The notes under the pieces are model-generated. The model was not told where the DNA came from and did no database searches. It saw only the letters and a program-made list of their open reading frames with translations. A stretch of DNA of 6,764 bases, taken from contig URPI01000121.1 of NCBI GenBank assembly GCA_900549705.1, positions 1 through 6,764 of the forward strand, written 5' to 3'. Shown in pieces: positions 1 to 5,567 of the stretch; position 1 is the stretch's first letter; each line of letters starts with the position of its first letter. This stretch comes from an uncultured Eubacteriales bacterium. GTDB lineage: Bacteria > Bacillota > Clostridia > Oscillospirales > Oscillospiraceae. Made by a program: the position numbers and the translations under genes.

Positions 1-100
1 CTTCCCCCCGGGGGAAGCCAAGGGGTGCTAACTTTTAGCGTGTACGCTCTACTACCAGCTTCTTCCACATCACAAGCCACTCGGCTACGGTTCCTTCGGC
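1..100. repeat. Hairpin-rich non-coding tail downstream of recG, possibly an interspersed repeat
   Basis: No credible gene starts here. The stretch is dense in small inverted repeats: CTTCCCCC/GGGGGAAG around one C (1-17), GCTAA/TTAGC (28-39), GCG/CGC (38-47) and AGCC/GGCT (75-86). On the minus strand an open frame ends with EWLVMWKKLVVERTR and a TAA at about 36-38, but it has no start or ribosome site of its own and overlaps the recG stop region. I read it as a structured repeat, cut by the window edge, rather than a gene. No T-rich terminator for recG is seen. Confidence 0.35.
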
Positions 101-2149
101 TCAGTTCATGGTACCCTGGGCGCGCTGGAACAGCTGGCCGACGCGCTGGCGCAGGGCGTTTGCCTCGGGGGTATCCTGAGTGCCGCTCCGGTCAATCCAC
201 TGGGCGGAGGCCTCCTGTGCCTGCTTCAGCAGCTCCAGGTCGAAGCTCAGGTCAGCCATGCGGAAAGCGGGCAGACCGGACTGCCGGGAGCCGAAGAAAT
301 CGCCGGGGCCGCGCAGCTTCAAATCCTCCTCTGCAATGCGGAAGCCGTCGTTGGTTTTGCACAGCGCCTTGAGCCGGGCAATGGTGTCGGGGTTGCGGTT
401 GTGGGTGGTGAGAATGCAGTAGCTCTTGCTGCTGCCCCGTCCAACCCGCCCCCGCAGCTGGTGGAGCTGGCTCAGGCCAAATCGGTCAGCATCCTCAATG
501 ACCATCAGCGTTGCATTGGGCACATCCACGCCTACCTCAATGACGGTGGTGGCGACCAGCACATCCGCCTCCTGCCGGGCAAAGGATGCCATGACGGACT
601 CCTTCTCGTCGCCCCTCATCTGCCCGTGGAGCAGGGCAATCCGCAGGTCGGGGAAGACGGTTTTCTGCAAGGTTTCCGCCCATGCCGCAGCGGCCTTGAT
701 GCCCAGGTCACTGTTTTCCTCTACCGCCGGGCAGACTACAAAGCATTGGTGCCCTTCTGCCACCTGCTTGCGGATAAAGGCGTTGATGCGGGCGCGGTAG
801 CTCTCGCCCACCAAAAAGGTATCCACCTTTTCCCGCCCCGGCGGCAGCTCGTCCAGGATGGACACATCCAGGTCACCGTACATCAAAAGTGCCAGCGTCC
901 GGGGGATGGGGGTGGCGGACATCACCAGCAGGTGAGGGTCATCTCCTTTGGCAGAGAGCTTGCTGCGCTGCCCCACGCCGAAGCGGTGCTGCTCGTCGGT
1001 GATGACCAGCCCCAGGCGTTGGAATACCGTGCTGTCGGAGATAAGTGCGTGGGTTCCCACCGCAATTTGCACAGTGCCGTCCAGCAGTCCCTCCCGCACG
1101 GCTTTCTTCTGCTTCTGGGTCATGGAGCCGGTGAGCAGGGCAACGCCAATGCCCAGAGGAGCAAAGAGCCTCGAAAGGGAGGCATAGTGCTGCTCTGCCA
1201 ATATTTCCGTGGGTGCCATCAGAGCGGTTTGGAAGCCGTTCTGGGCGGCGCAGAAGGCGGCTGCGGCTGCCACCATGGTTTTTCCGCTGCCTACATCTCC
1301 CTGCACCAGCCGGTTCATGGGTGCGCCCTTCTGAAAATCGGCAATGATTTCCCCAATGGCTCGCGTTTGCGCACCGGTGAGGGTGAAGGGCAGCTGGGCA
1401 AGGAAGGGGGCAATGTCGGTGTTCCGATAGGGGATGGCCTGCTTTCCGGCTCTGGCTGCCCGCATCAGGCTCAGCCCGGCGGAGAAGACGAAAAATTCCT
1501 CGAAAATCATCCGCTTCCGCGCCTGCATGGCTTCGTCCATTGTCTGCGGCTGGTGGATGATGTGATAGCTCTCCTGTGCCCCCAGAATGCCGTACTGCTG
1601 CCGCACCGCCGCCGGGAGCACCTCGGCGGGCGGGTCACAGATGGCAAGCGCCTGGGTGACGGCGCGCAGAACCGCCTGGCTGTTGAGTCCTGCCGTCAGG
1701 GGATAGATGGGCAGCACCCGCCGGGTGGTGACGGGGGTGGAATCCGGGCTTTCAAACACCGGATTGGTCATCCCGCAGCCCATAAAGTCCCCGGTGAGAG
1801 TTCCGTAGAAGATGTATTCCCTGCCATATTCCAGATTGTCACTGGCGAAGCGGGAGTTAAAAAAGGTCAGATGCAGCCGTCCGGTGGCATCGGCCACCTG
1901 CACCTTTGTCACATCCAGGCCTTGACGGATGTGGTTTGTCCGCGGGGTGTTCATTACCATGGCGCGGAAGCAGGCGGGTTTGTCCACTTCCAAATCGCAC
2001 ACCTTTACAAGCTTCGTGCGGTCTTCATAGCCCCGGGGGAAGTGACAGATCAGATCCTCCAAAGTGAAAATATTCAGGGCGTGAAAGAGCTTCGCCTTTG
2101 CTGGGCCAATGCCCCGCAGGATGGTAATGGGGTCTGTGAGCTTTGCCAT
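101..2149 (-). CDS. recG: ATP-dependent DNA helicase RecG
   Basis: RecG is a superfamily 2 DNA translocase that remodels stalled replication forks and branch-migrates Holliday junctions in the cytoplasm. The 682-residue product has the full family length. It opens with a helix-hairpin-helix-like LRGIGPAKA (11-19), followed by the wedge/OB-fold region (about 50-150). The helicase core shows Walker A GDVGSGKT (284-291), the RecG-type Walker B box DEQH (385-388) with RFGV after it, motif III SATPIPRT (411-418), motif VI QLRGRVGRG (564-572) and the C-terminal GDFFGSRQSG (616-625). No key residue is missing. The ATG at 2147-2149 follows GAGGTGA (2154-2160 on the complement), so the start is well supported. 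It lies downstream of rpsT on the same strand, but a strong terminator separates them. Expression therefore needs readthrough or a promoter in 2150-2204, where I see no convincing one. Confidence 0.97.
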   Translation of the reverse strand: MAKLTDPITILRGIGPAKAKLFHALNIFTLEDLICHFPRGYEDRTKLVKVCDLEVDKPACFRAMVMNTPRTNHIRQGLDVTKVQVADATGRLHLTFFNSRFASDNLEYGREYIFYGTLTGDFMGCGMTNPVFESPDSTPVTTRRVLPIYPLTAGLNSQAVLRAVTQALAICDPPAEVLPAAVRQQYGILGAQESYHIIHQPQTMDEAMQARKRMIFEEFFVFSAGLSLMRAARAGKQAIPYRNTDIAPFLAQLPFTLTGAQTRAIGEIIADFQKGAPMNRLVQGDVGSGKTMVAAAAAFCAAQNGFQTALMAPTEILAEQHYASLSRLFAPLGIGVALLTGSMTQKQKKAVREGLLDGTVQIAVGTHALISDSTVFQRLGLVITDEQHRFGVGQRSKLSAKGDDPHLLVMSATPIPRTLALLMYGDLDVSILDELPPGREKVDTFLVGESYRARINAFIRKQVAEGHQCFVVCPAVEENSDLGIKAAAAWAETLQKTVFPDLRIALLHGQMRGDEKESVMASFARQEADVLVATTVIEVGVDVPNATLMVIEDADRFGLSQLHQLRGRVGRGSSKSYCILTTHNRNPDTIARLKALCKTNDGFRIAEEDLKLRGPGDFFGSRQSGLPAFRMADLSFDLELLKQAQEASAQWIDRSGTQDTPEANALRQRVGQLFQRAQGTMN

Positions 2150-2204
2150 GGAATCACCTCTTTTTTAGGATGCAGCGGGCAGGGGAAACAGTGCCCATAG
2201 AATG

Positions 2205-2237
2205 AAAAAACTCCCTCCAAGCCAAGCTCGGAAGGAG
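2205..2237 (-). terminator. Intrinsic terminator between rpsT and recG
   Basis: On the minus transcript, CTCCTTCCGAGC pairs with GCTTGGAGGGAG around the loop TTG, giving 12 bp with two G-U wobbles (2211-2237), directly followed by six T (2205-2210). This is a textbook terminator 16 bases after the rpsT stop codon. It should make rpsT mainly monocistronic and limit readthrough into recG. Confidence 0.88.
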
Positions 2238-2252
2238 ATATTTTCAGAGAAA

Positions 2253-2516
2253 TCAGGCCAGCTTGTTCAGCTTCAGGGTCATGCTGCTCTTCTTCCGGGC
2301 AGCGTTGTTCTTGTGCAGAAGACCCTTGTTGACAGCCTGGTCAACTGCCTTGACGGCAGTCTTGTAGGAAGCCTCGGCAACGGTCTTGTCGCCGGCAACC
2401 AGAGCGGCATCAAACTTCTTCAGGGCGGTCTTCAGCTCGGACTTATTGGCCTTGTTGTTCTCGTAAGCAATCTTGGAAGAAATGACATCCTTCTTAGAGG
2501 ACTTGATGTTGGGCAT
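2253..2516 (-). CDS. rpsT: 30S ribosomal protein S20 (bS20)
   Basis: bS20 binds 16S rRNA early in small-subunit assembly. The 87-residue lysine- and alanine-rich helical protein has the usual family length. It shows the family's start, MPNIKSSKKDV, and the C-terminal KGLLHKNNAARKKSSMTLKLNKL, where the conserved HKN.AARKKS region lies at about 68-77. The ATG at 2514-2516 is preceded by a near-perfect AGGAGGTG (complement of 2524-2531) at 7 bases, which fixes the start. A strong sigma-A promoter lies upstream and a 12-bp hairpin terminator downstream, so it is probably transcribed alone, with some readthrough into recG. The basic, short product fits a highly expressed ribosomal gene. A foldback repeat element ends about 20 bp beyond its -35 box. 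Confidence 0.97.
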   Translation of the reverse strand: MPNIKSSKKDVISSKIAYENNKANKSELKTALKKFDAALVAGDKTVAEASYKTAVKAVDQAVNKGLLHKNNAARKKSSMTLKLNKLA

Positions 2517-2557
2517 GGATTTACACCTCCTATCGATATAACTTCATACGACAACTG

Positions 2558-2586
2558 ATTATAACGGATTTGCAGCCTAAAATCAA
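2558..2586 (-). promoter_or_regulatory. Sigma-A promoter of rpsT
   Basis: On the minus strand a TTGATT -35 box (complement of 2581-2586) and a perfect TATAAT -10 box (complement of 2558-2563) are separated by exactly 17 bases. An A/T-only tract at 2597-2607 lies just upstream, where an UP element would be. The predicted transcript starts near 2551, giving a leader of about 35 bases that holds the AGGAGGTG site. Confidence 0.85.
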
Positions 2587-2607
2587 CCCCTATTTTCAAA
2601 AAAATTT

Positions 2608-2938
2608 GGCGGCAGTGCCGCCAGACAGTGTCGCTACGGACATAGTACGGATACATAGGTTCCCTAACCCGCCCGATAACGGGACTGCACGCCAAACGGG
2701 GGATTATAAGTTAGCGTCCGATTTTACGCGCACGTCATCTGTAGGGGCGGATAGCATCCGCCCGTGGCACAGAGCACCCCGAAGGGGGTGCTCTGTGCCG
2801 GGTCGACTACTAGTCGACCCCTACAGTGAGATGTACCGCTCAACTGGGTGCTTCTTAAAATCCGGGGCTGCGGGCGGGTTAGGGCACCCATGTATCGGTA
2901 CAGGGTTCGCAGCGTCATTGTCCGGCGGCGCTGCCGCC
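2608..2938. repeat. 331-bp foldback (MITE-like) element with 68-bp terminal inverted repeats
   Basis: Bases 2608-2675 and the reverse complement of 2871-2938 align without a gap and match at 56 of 68 positions. The innermost 14 bases (CCCTAACCCGCCCG) are identical. Each outer end is itself a hairpin: GGCGGC-AGT-GCCGCC (2608-2622) and GGCGGC-GCT-GCCGCC (2924-2938). Further in, GGATTATAAG (2701-2710) faces CTTAAAATCC (2854-2863), so most of the element folds back on itself; the left arm carries roughly 18 extra bases. There is no transposase; a 136-codon plus-strand frame across it is a by-product. No clear target-site duplication is visible. It could be a non-autonomous transposon remnant or a structured RNA or DNA repeat. 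The inverted repeat is certain, but its class is not. Confidence 0.85.
2739..2826. repeat. Nested 88-bp palindromic core with three perfect hairpins
   Basis: The core is bounded by CTGTAGGGG (2739-2747) and CCCCTACAG (2818-2826). Inside are three adjacent perfect hairpins: GGGCGGAT-AGC-ATCCGCCC (2745-2763); GGCACAGAGCACCCC and its complement around GAAG (2766-2799, 15-bp arms); and GGGTCGACTA-C-TAGTCGACCC (2800-2820). The first and third sit at mirror positions of the same frame (CTGTAGGGG...CCCG) but have different stem sequences, each self-complementary. This looks like a member of an interspersed palindromic repeat family, inserted in or forming the centre of the larger foldback element. 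Confidence 0.8.
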
Positions 2939-3084
2939 TGTCAAGAGGGTAATTTTTGCACAAAGAAAAGGCTATCGTGAAAAAATACAAAGTGCCAAAA
3001 ATGAAAACAGACGTGAATATTTTATGTTGATTTTGCTTCCAGACAATGACCGCAAAATGTTTCATAACAGCATTTCACAACTCC

Positions 3085-3169
3085 TGTGGAAAACTTTGTG
3101 GAGAATGTGGAAAACTCCTGGTTATTCACAGGCATTTTGGCTGTTCAGAAAACACCGGCCTGTGGAGAA
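3085..3169. promoter_or_regulatory. Cluster of DnaA-box-like 9-mers
   Basis: Against the DnaA consensus TTATNCACA (complement TGTGNATAA), bases 3122-3130 (TTATTCACA) match perfectly. One-mismatch copies lie at 3085-3093, 3097-3105, 3106-3114 and 3161-3169, all TGTGGA(A/G)AA. Two more outliers occur at 2954-2962 and 3301-3309. Every imperfect copy differs at the same position, so this could be a variant DnaA site or the site of another protein. CACAGGC (3127-3133) and GCCTGTG (3158-3164) also form an inverted repeat that spans two boxes. Confidence 0.5.
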
Positions 3170-3365
3170 AAGAAAATGGATTCCGTGCGGAAAATGGAGT
3201 AAGCCGGGAAACGGGCGAACGATGAATGGAGTGCATGAAGCCTGACAGATTTTGTAGAAAACGTTAAACATTCCCGGAAAAACACTGACAAGAGGGGAAG
3301 TGTGGAAAAGGCAGCCGGAAAAACTTTGTTGAATCTATCCAAATTCTCCGTTGCTGCCCGAAAAT

Positions 3366-3394
3366 GTATGTTTCCATGCTGCCGGGAAATACTT
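3366..3394 (+). promoter_or_regulatory. Candidate sigma-F/sigma-G type forespore promoter of sigG
   Basis: GTATG (3366-3370) resembles the -35 box shared by the forespore sigma factors (GYATA for sigma-F, GHATR for sigma-G). After 14 bases, GGAAATACTT (3385-3394) matches 9 of 10 positions of the sigma-F -10 pattern GGNNANAHTR. The predicted start near 3400 leaves a leader of about 28 bases before ATG 3428, with AGGAGG at 3416-3421. In Bacillus, sigG is known to be switched on by sigma-F and then by itself, so the site fits, but the match was found by eye. Confidence 0.45.
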
Positions 3395-3427
3395 CCTGTA
3401 AATGTTAATTGATGCAGGAGGCGCACC

Positions 3428-4201
3428 ATGCAGGGAAAAGTAGACATCTGCGGCGTGAACACATCCCAGCTGACGGTTTTGACACAGGCGGAGACAGAAA
3501 TGCTGCTCCGGCGGGCAAAGGAGGGAGACGAGCGGGCACGGCAGCGATTGATTGAGGGGAATCTGCGGCTGGTGCTGTCGGTGATTGGCCGCTTTGACAA
3601 GCGGGGAGAGTGCCCGGACGATTTGTTCCAGGTGGGGTGTATTGGGCTGATGAAAGCCATTTCCAATTTCGACCCCACCAAGAATGTGCGGTTTTCCACC
3701 TATGGCGTGCCCATGATTGCCGGAGAGGTGCGCCGCTACCTGCGGGACAATTCTGCCATCCGGGTCTCCCGCTCCATTCGGGATGTGGCCTACAGGGTGC
3801 TGCAATGCAAAGAGGCCATGACGGCATCGTTGGGCAGGGAGCCAACCATGGAGGAGATTGCAAAGGAGCTGGAGCTGCCGCCCTCGGAGGTCAGCCAGGC
3901 GCTGGACGCAGTGAGCGCTCCGGTGAGCCTGTTTGACCCGGTGTATTCCGATGGCGGCGACCCCCTGACGGTGATGGATCAGGTGATGGACAACCGGAAT
4001 ACGGAGAGCAACTGGATGGAGCACATTGCCCTGCGCAATGCCTTCCGCAGCCTGGGAAGCAGGGAAAAGCAGATTCTCTCCCTGCGGTTCTACGATGGAA
4101 AGACCCAGGTGGAGGTGGCAAATGTGTTGGGCATCAGTCAGGCGCAGGTGTCCCGGCTGGAAAAGGGTGCCATCGGGGCGATGCGAAAAAGCGTGATGTA
4201 G
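3428..4201 (+). CDS. sigG: RNA polymerase sporulation sigma factor SigG
   Basis: SigG directs late forespore transcription during endospore formation, after engulfment. The 257-residue product has the family length and the diagnostic N-terminus with ICGVNTSQLTVL (7-18). Region 2 shows GNLRLVLSVI (44-53), DDLFQVGCIGLMKAI (64-78) and the -10-binding part RFSTYGVPMIAGEVRRYLRDN (88-108). Region 3 covers about 110-190, with DGGDPLTVMDQ (175-185). Region 4.2 has the helix-turn-helix TQVEVANVLGISQAQVSRLEK (226-246). ATG 3428 follows AGGAGG by 6 bases. In Bacillus and many clostridia sigG follows spoIIGA-sigE; here no sigE is upstream, only a long spacer. The next gene, ylmC, is a usual neighbour of sigG. 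Glu43 stands where Bacillus sigma-G has Asn45, the residue linked to binding of the anti-sigma factor CsfB/Gin. Confidence 0.95.
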   Translation: MQGKVDICGVNTSQLTVLTQAETEMLLRRAKEGDERARQRLIEGNLRLVLSVIGRFDKRGECPDDLFQVGCIGLMKAISNFDPTKNVRFSTYGVPMIAGEVRRYLRDNSAIRVSRSIRDVAYRVLQCKEAMTASLGREPTMEEIAKELELPPSEVSQALDAVSAPVSLFDPVYSDGGDPLTVMDQVMDNRNTESNWMEHIALRNAFRSLGSREKQILSLRFYDGKTQVEVANVLGISQAQVSRLEKGAIGAMRKSVM

Positions 4202-4301
4202 CACAAAGCCACCCCCGGGGGCTTCAACCTGACGATCCCGGGGGGGATATTCCTTGCAGCAGAAGCATATGCTGTGCCAAAAAGGAAGGGGAGGTGCAGC
4301 G
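4202..4301 (+). other. sigG-ylmC gap with two GC-rich imperfect hairpins
   Basis: The 100-base gap holds an interrupted palindrome AAGCCACCCCCGGGGGCTT (4206-4224) and ATCCC-GGGG-GGGAT (4235-4248). Neither is followed by a T run, so they are poor terminators. They may pause polymerase or shape the mRNA between the two genes, which are probably cotranscribed. Confidence 0.35.
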
Positions 4302-4586
4302 GTGCATATGAAATTCACCCAGCTGCAATGCAAGGAGGTCATCTGCGTCAAGGACGGGCGGCGGCTTGGCTTTGTAGAGGATGTGCTGGTGGAGGTGCCG
4401 GAGGGGACGGTGCGGGCAATTGTAGTGCCTGGCCCTTGCCGGTACTTTGGTGTGGTGGGCAGGGGGGATGATTTTGTAATCCCCTGGAAGTGCATCTGCC
4501 GCATCGGGCCGGATATCATTCTGGTGGACACCAAGCCGGAAGAGTGCCGGGTCAAGCGCAATCGGGGCGAAAAAAACCGTTTGTGA
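4302..4586 (+). CDS. ylmC: YlmC/YmxH family sporulation protein (PRC-barrel)
   Basis: This small protein of 94 residues has a PRC-barrel fold, a family found near sigG in spore formers and annotated as YlmC/YmxH; its biochemical role is not established. Visible family features are a KEVICVKDGRRLGFVEDVLVE segment (11-31), a turn with VVPGPCRYFGVVGRGDDFVIPW (41-62), and CRIGPDIILVD (66-76). I chose the GTG at 4302-4304 because GGGGAGG (4289-4295) lies 6 bases upstream. The in-frame ATG at 4308 is only two codons later but poorly spaced, and the TTG at 4254 gives a non-conserved extension. It probably shares the sigG transcript. Six cysteines in 94 residues seems high for the family. The basic tail KRNRGEKNRL follows the barrel. 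Confidence 0.85.
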   Translation: MHMKFTQLQCKEVICVKDGRRLGFVEDVLVEVPEGTVRAIVVPGPCRYFGVVGRGDDFVIPWKCICRIGPDIILVDTKPEECRVKRNRGEKNRL

Positions 4587-4600
4587 AAAATATCAAAAAC

Positions 4601-4626
4601 GCACCCGCGCGGCTCGGCTGCTTTTT
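4601..4626 (+). terminator. Possible weak terminator after ylmC
   Basis: GCA-C-CCG pairs with CGG-C-TGC around a 7-base loop (4601-4621, one C-C mismatch), followed by TTTTT (4622-4626) and preceded by an A-rich run at 4596-4599. It lies 14 bases after the ylmC stop and before the rpsB promoter. The stem is short and interrupted, so termination is likely partial. Confidence 0.4.
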
Positions 4627-4659
4627 ACGTGGATAGCGGGAAAAATTTTTGAAAAACAG

Positions 4660-4688
4660 TTGCAATCCACAAGAAAATCGGGTATAAT
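4660..4688 (+). promoter_or_regulatory. Sigma-A promoter of rpsB-tsf
   Basis: TTGCAA (4660-4665) and a perfect TATAAT (4683-4688) are 17 bases apart. An A/T tract (4641-4656) just upstream would serve as an UP element, as expected for a strong ribosomal-protein promoter. Transcription should start near 4695, leaving a leader of about 120 bases before rpsB. Confidence 0.88.
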
Positions 4689-4696
4689 ACCAAAAC

Positions 4697-4790
4697 GTGG
4701 GCTTTGCCCGCAAAAATCAAAACCACACACCCGGGGATCGCGCCCCCATGTGCCCTTTTGGGCGGGCAGCGCGGGATGATCGGGGTGGAG
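4697..4790 (+). promoter_or_regulatory. Structured 5' leader of rpsB, candidate autoregulatory element
   Basis: The leader can form a small hairpin GTGGGC-TTT-GCCCGC (4697-4711) and a longer arm built from CACCC/GGGTG (4728-4732/4783-4787), GATC/GATC (4736-4739/4778-4781), CGCGC/GCGCG (4739-4743/4769-4773) and an apical GCCC-TTTT-GGGC (4752-4763). GATC and CGCGC share one base, so a bulge is needed. In E. coli, S2 is known to repress its own rpsB-tsf mRNA through the leader. Whether this unrelated structure does the same is inference. Confidence 0.45.
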
Positions 4791-4815
4791 GAAACAACAA
4801 AAGGAGAAATGAAAA

Positions 4816-5538
4816 ATGGCTGTCGTATCTATGAAGCAACTGCTGGAGGCCGGTGTTCACTTCGGTCACCAGACCCGCCGCTGGAACCCCAAGATGGCTC
4901 CCTACATCTACACCGAGCGCAACGGCATCTATATCATCGACCTGCAGAAGACCGTGAAGAAGCTGGAGGAGGCCTATGCTTTCGTGCGTCAGCTGTCCGA
5001 GAACGGCCAGACCCTGCTGTTCGTGGGTACCAAGAAGCAGGCCCAGGAGGCCATCAAGGACGAGGCTGCCCGCTGCGGCCAGTACTATGTCAACGCCCGC
5101 TGGCTGGGCGGCATGATGACCAACTTCAAGACCATGCGTACCCGTATCGACCGTCTGAACCAGCTGAAGACCATGCAGGCTGACGGTACCTTCGATATGC
5201 TGCCCAAGAAGGAAGTCATCAAGCACCTGGGCGAGATCGAGAAGCTGGAGAAGTACCTGGGCGGCGTGAAGGAAATGAAGAAGCTGCCCGGCGCCCTGTT
5301 CATCGTGGACACCCGCAAGGAGCGCAACGCCATCGCCGAGGCGCACCGTCTGGGTATCCCTGTTGTGGCTATCGCCGATACCAACTGCGATCCCGATGAG
5401 ATCGATTACCCCATCCCCGGCAACGACGACGCCATCCGCGCCATCAAGCTGATCGCCTCCGTTATGGCCAACGCCATGATCGAGGGCCGTCAGGGCGAGC
5501 AGGTGGAGGAGGCCGCCGAGGCCAAGGACGCCGAGTAA
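4816..5538 (+). CDS. rpsB: 30S ribosomal protein S2 (uS2)
   Basis: uS2 is a late-assembling protein of the 30S subunit at the head-body junction and is needed for S1 or mRNA docking in many bacteria. The 240-residue product is of normal length. It shows MKQLLEAGVHFGHQTRRWNP (6-25), FVGTKKQAQEAI (69-80), NARWLGGMMTNF (93-104), LFIVDTRKERNAIAEA (161-176) and the C-terminal block IADTNCDPDEIDYPIPGNDD (186-205), ending in a short acidic tail. The start ATG 4816 gives the conserved MAVVSMKQLLEAG; AAGGAG lies at 4801-4806. An out-of-frame ATG at 4809 is closer to the ribosome site but opens a non-conserved frame. Codons are strongly biased to C or G in third position, as for a highly expressed gene. 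It is the first gene of the classic rpsB-tsf operon. Confidence 0.98.
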   Translation: MAVVSMKQLLEAGVHFGHQTRRWNPKMAPYIYTERNGIYIIDLQKTVKKLEEAYAFVRQLSENGQTLLFVGTKKQAQEAIKDEAARCGQYYVNARWLGGMMTNFKTMRTRIDRLNQLKTMQADGTFDMLPKKEVIKHLGEIEKLEKYLGGVKEMKKLPGALFIVDTRKERNAIAEAHRLGIPVVAIADTNCDPDEIDYPIPGNDDAIRAIKLIASVMANAMIEGRQGEQVEEAAEAKDAE

Positions 5539-5567
5539 GCCAACTCGATAGATACCGCGTAACGCAC

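Larger units (their letters stand above)
2939..3427. other. Gene-poor 489-bp spacer upstream of sigG
   Basis: No frame here looks coding. The 73-codon plus-strand frame at 3024-3245 has no ribosome site and an odd composition. The stretch is more A-rich than its surroundings. It contains a cluster of DnaA-box-like 9-mers, short repeats of GGAAA(A)ACTTTGT (3088-3099 and 3317-3329), and a candidate forespore promoter near its right end. It separates the leftward rpsT/recG group from the rightward sigG group. Confidence 0.6.

Noticed and set aside
20..70. tRNA-like string on the minus strand (GTGGAAGAAGCTGGTAGTAG)
   Set aside because: No proper anticodon arm, T-arm or closing acceptor stem could be built.
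401..2200. 599-codon open frame antisense to recG
   Set aside because: It is the mirror of the recG codon bias. The product is glycine/histidine-rich with no family features, and recG motifs on the other strand are unmistakable.
2539..2550. loxP-like ATAACTTCATA
   Set aside because: Only half of a recombinase site is matched, with no inverted partner at the right spacing; it is the leader of rpsT.
2608..2938. CRISPR array
   Set aside because: The repeats are inverted rather than direct, with no regular spacers and no cas genes nearby.
2570..2980. 136-codon plus-strand frame across the foldback element
   Set aside because: It crosses perfect inverted repeats, starts inside the rpsT promoter region and has no ribosome site.
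3024..3245. 73-codon plus-strand frame in the sigG upstream spacer
   Set aside because: Tryptophan/lysine-rich composition comes from the repeated TGTGGAAAA sites; no Shine-Dalgarno sequence.
3335..4561. 408-codon minus-strand frame across sigG and ylmC
   Set aside because: It runs antisense to two recognised genes, has no ribosome site and no recognisable domain.
4809..4811. Alternative ATG for rpsB
   Set aside because: It is out of frame with rpsB and leads into a frame with no conserved sequence.
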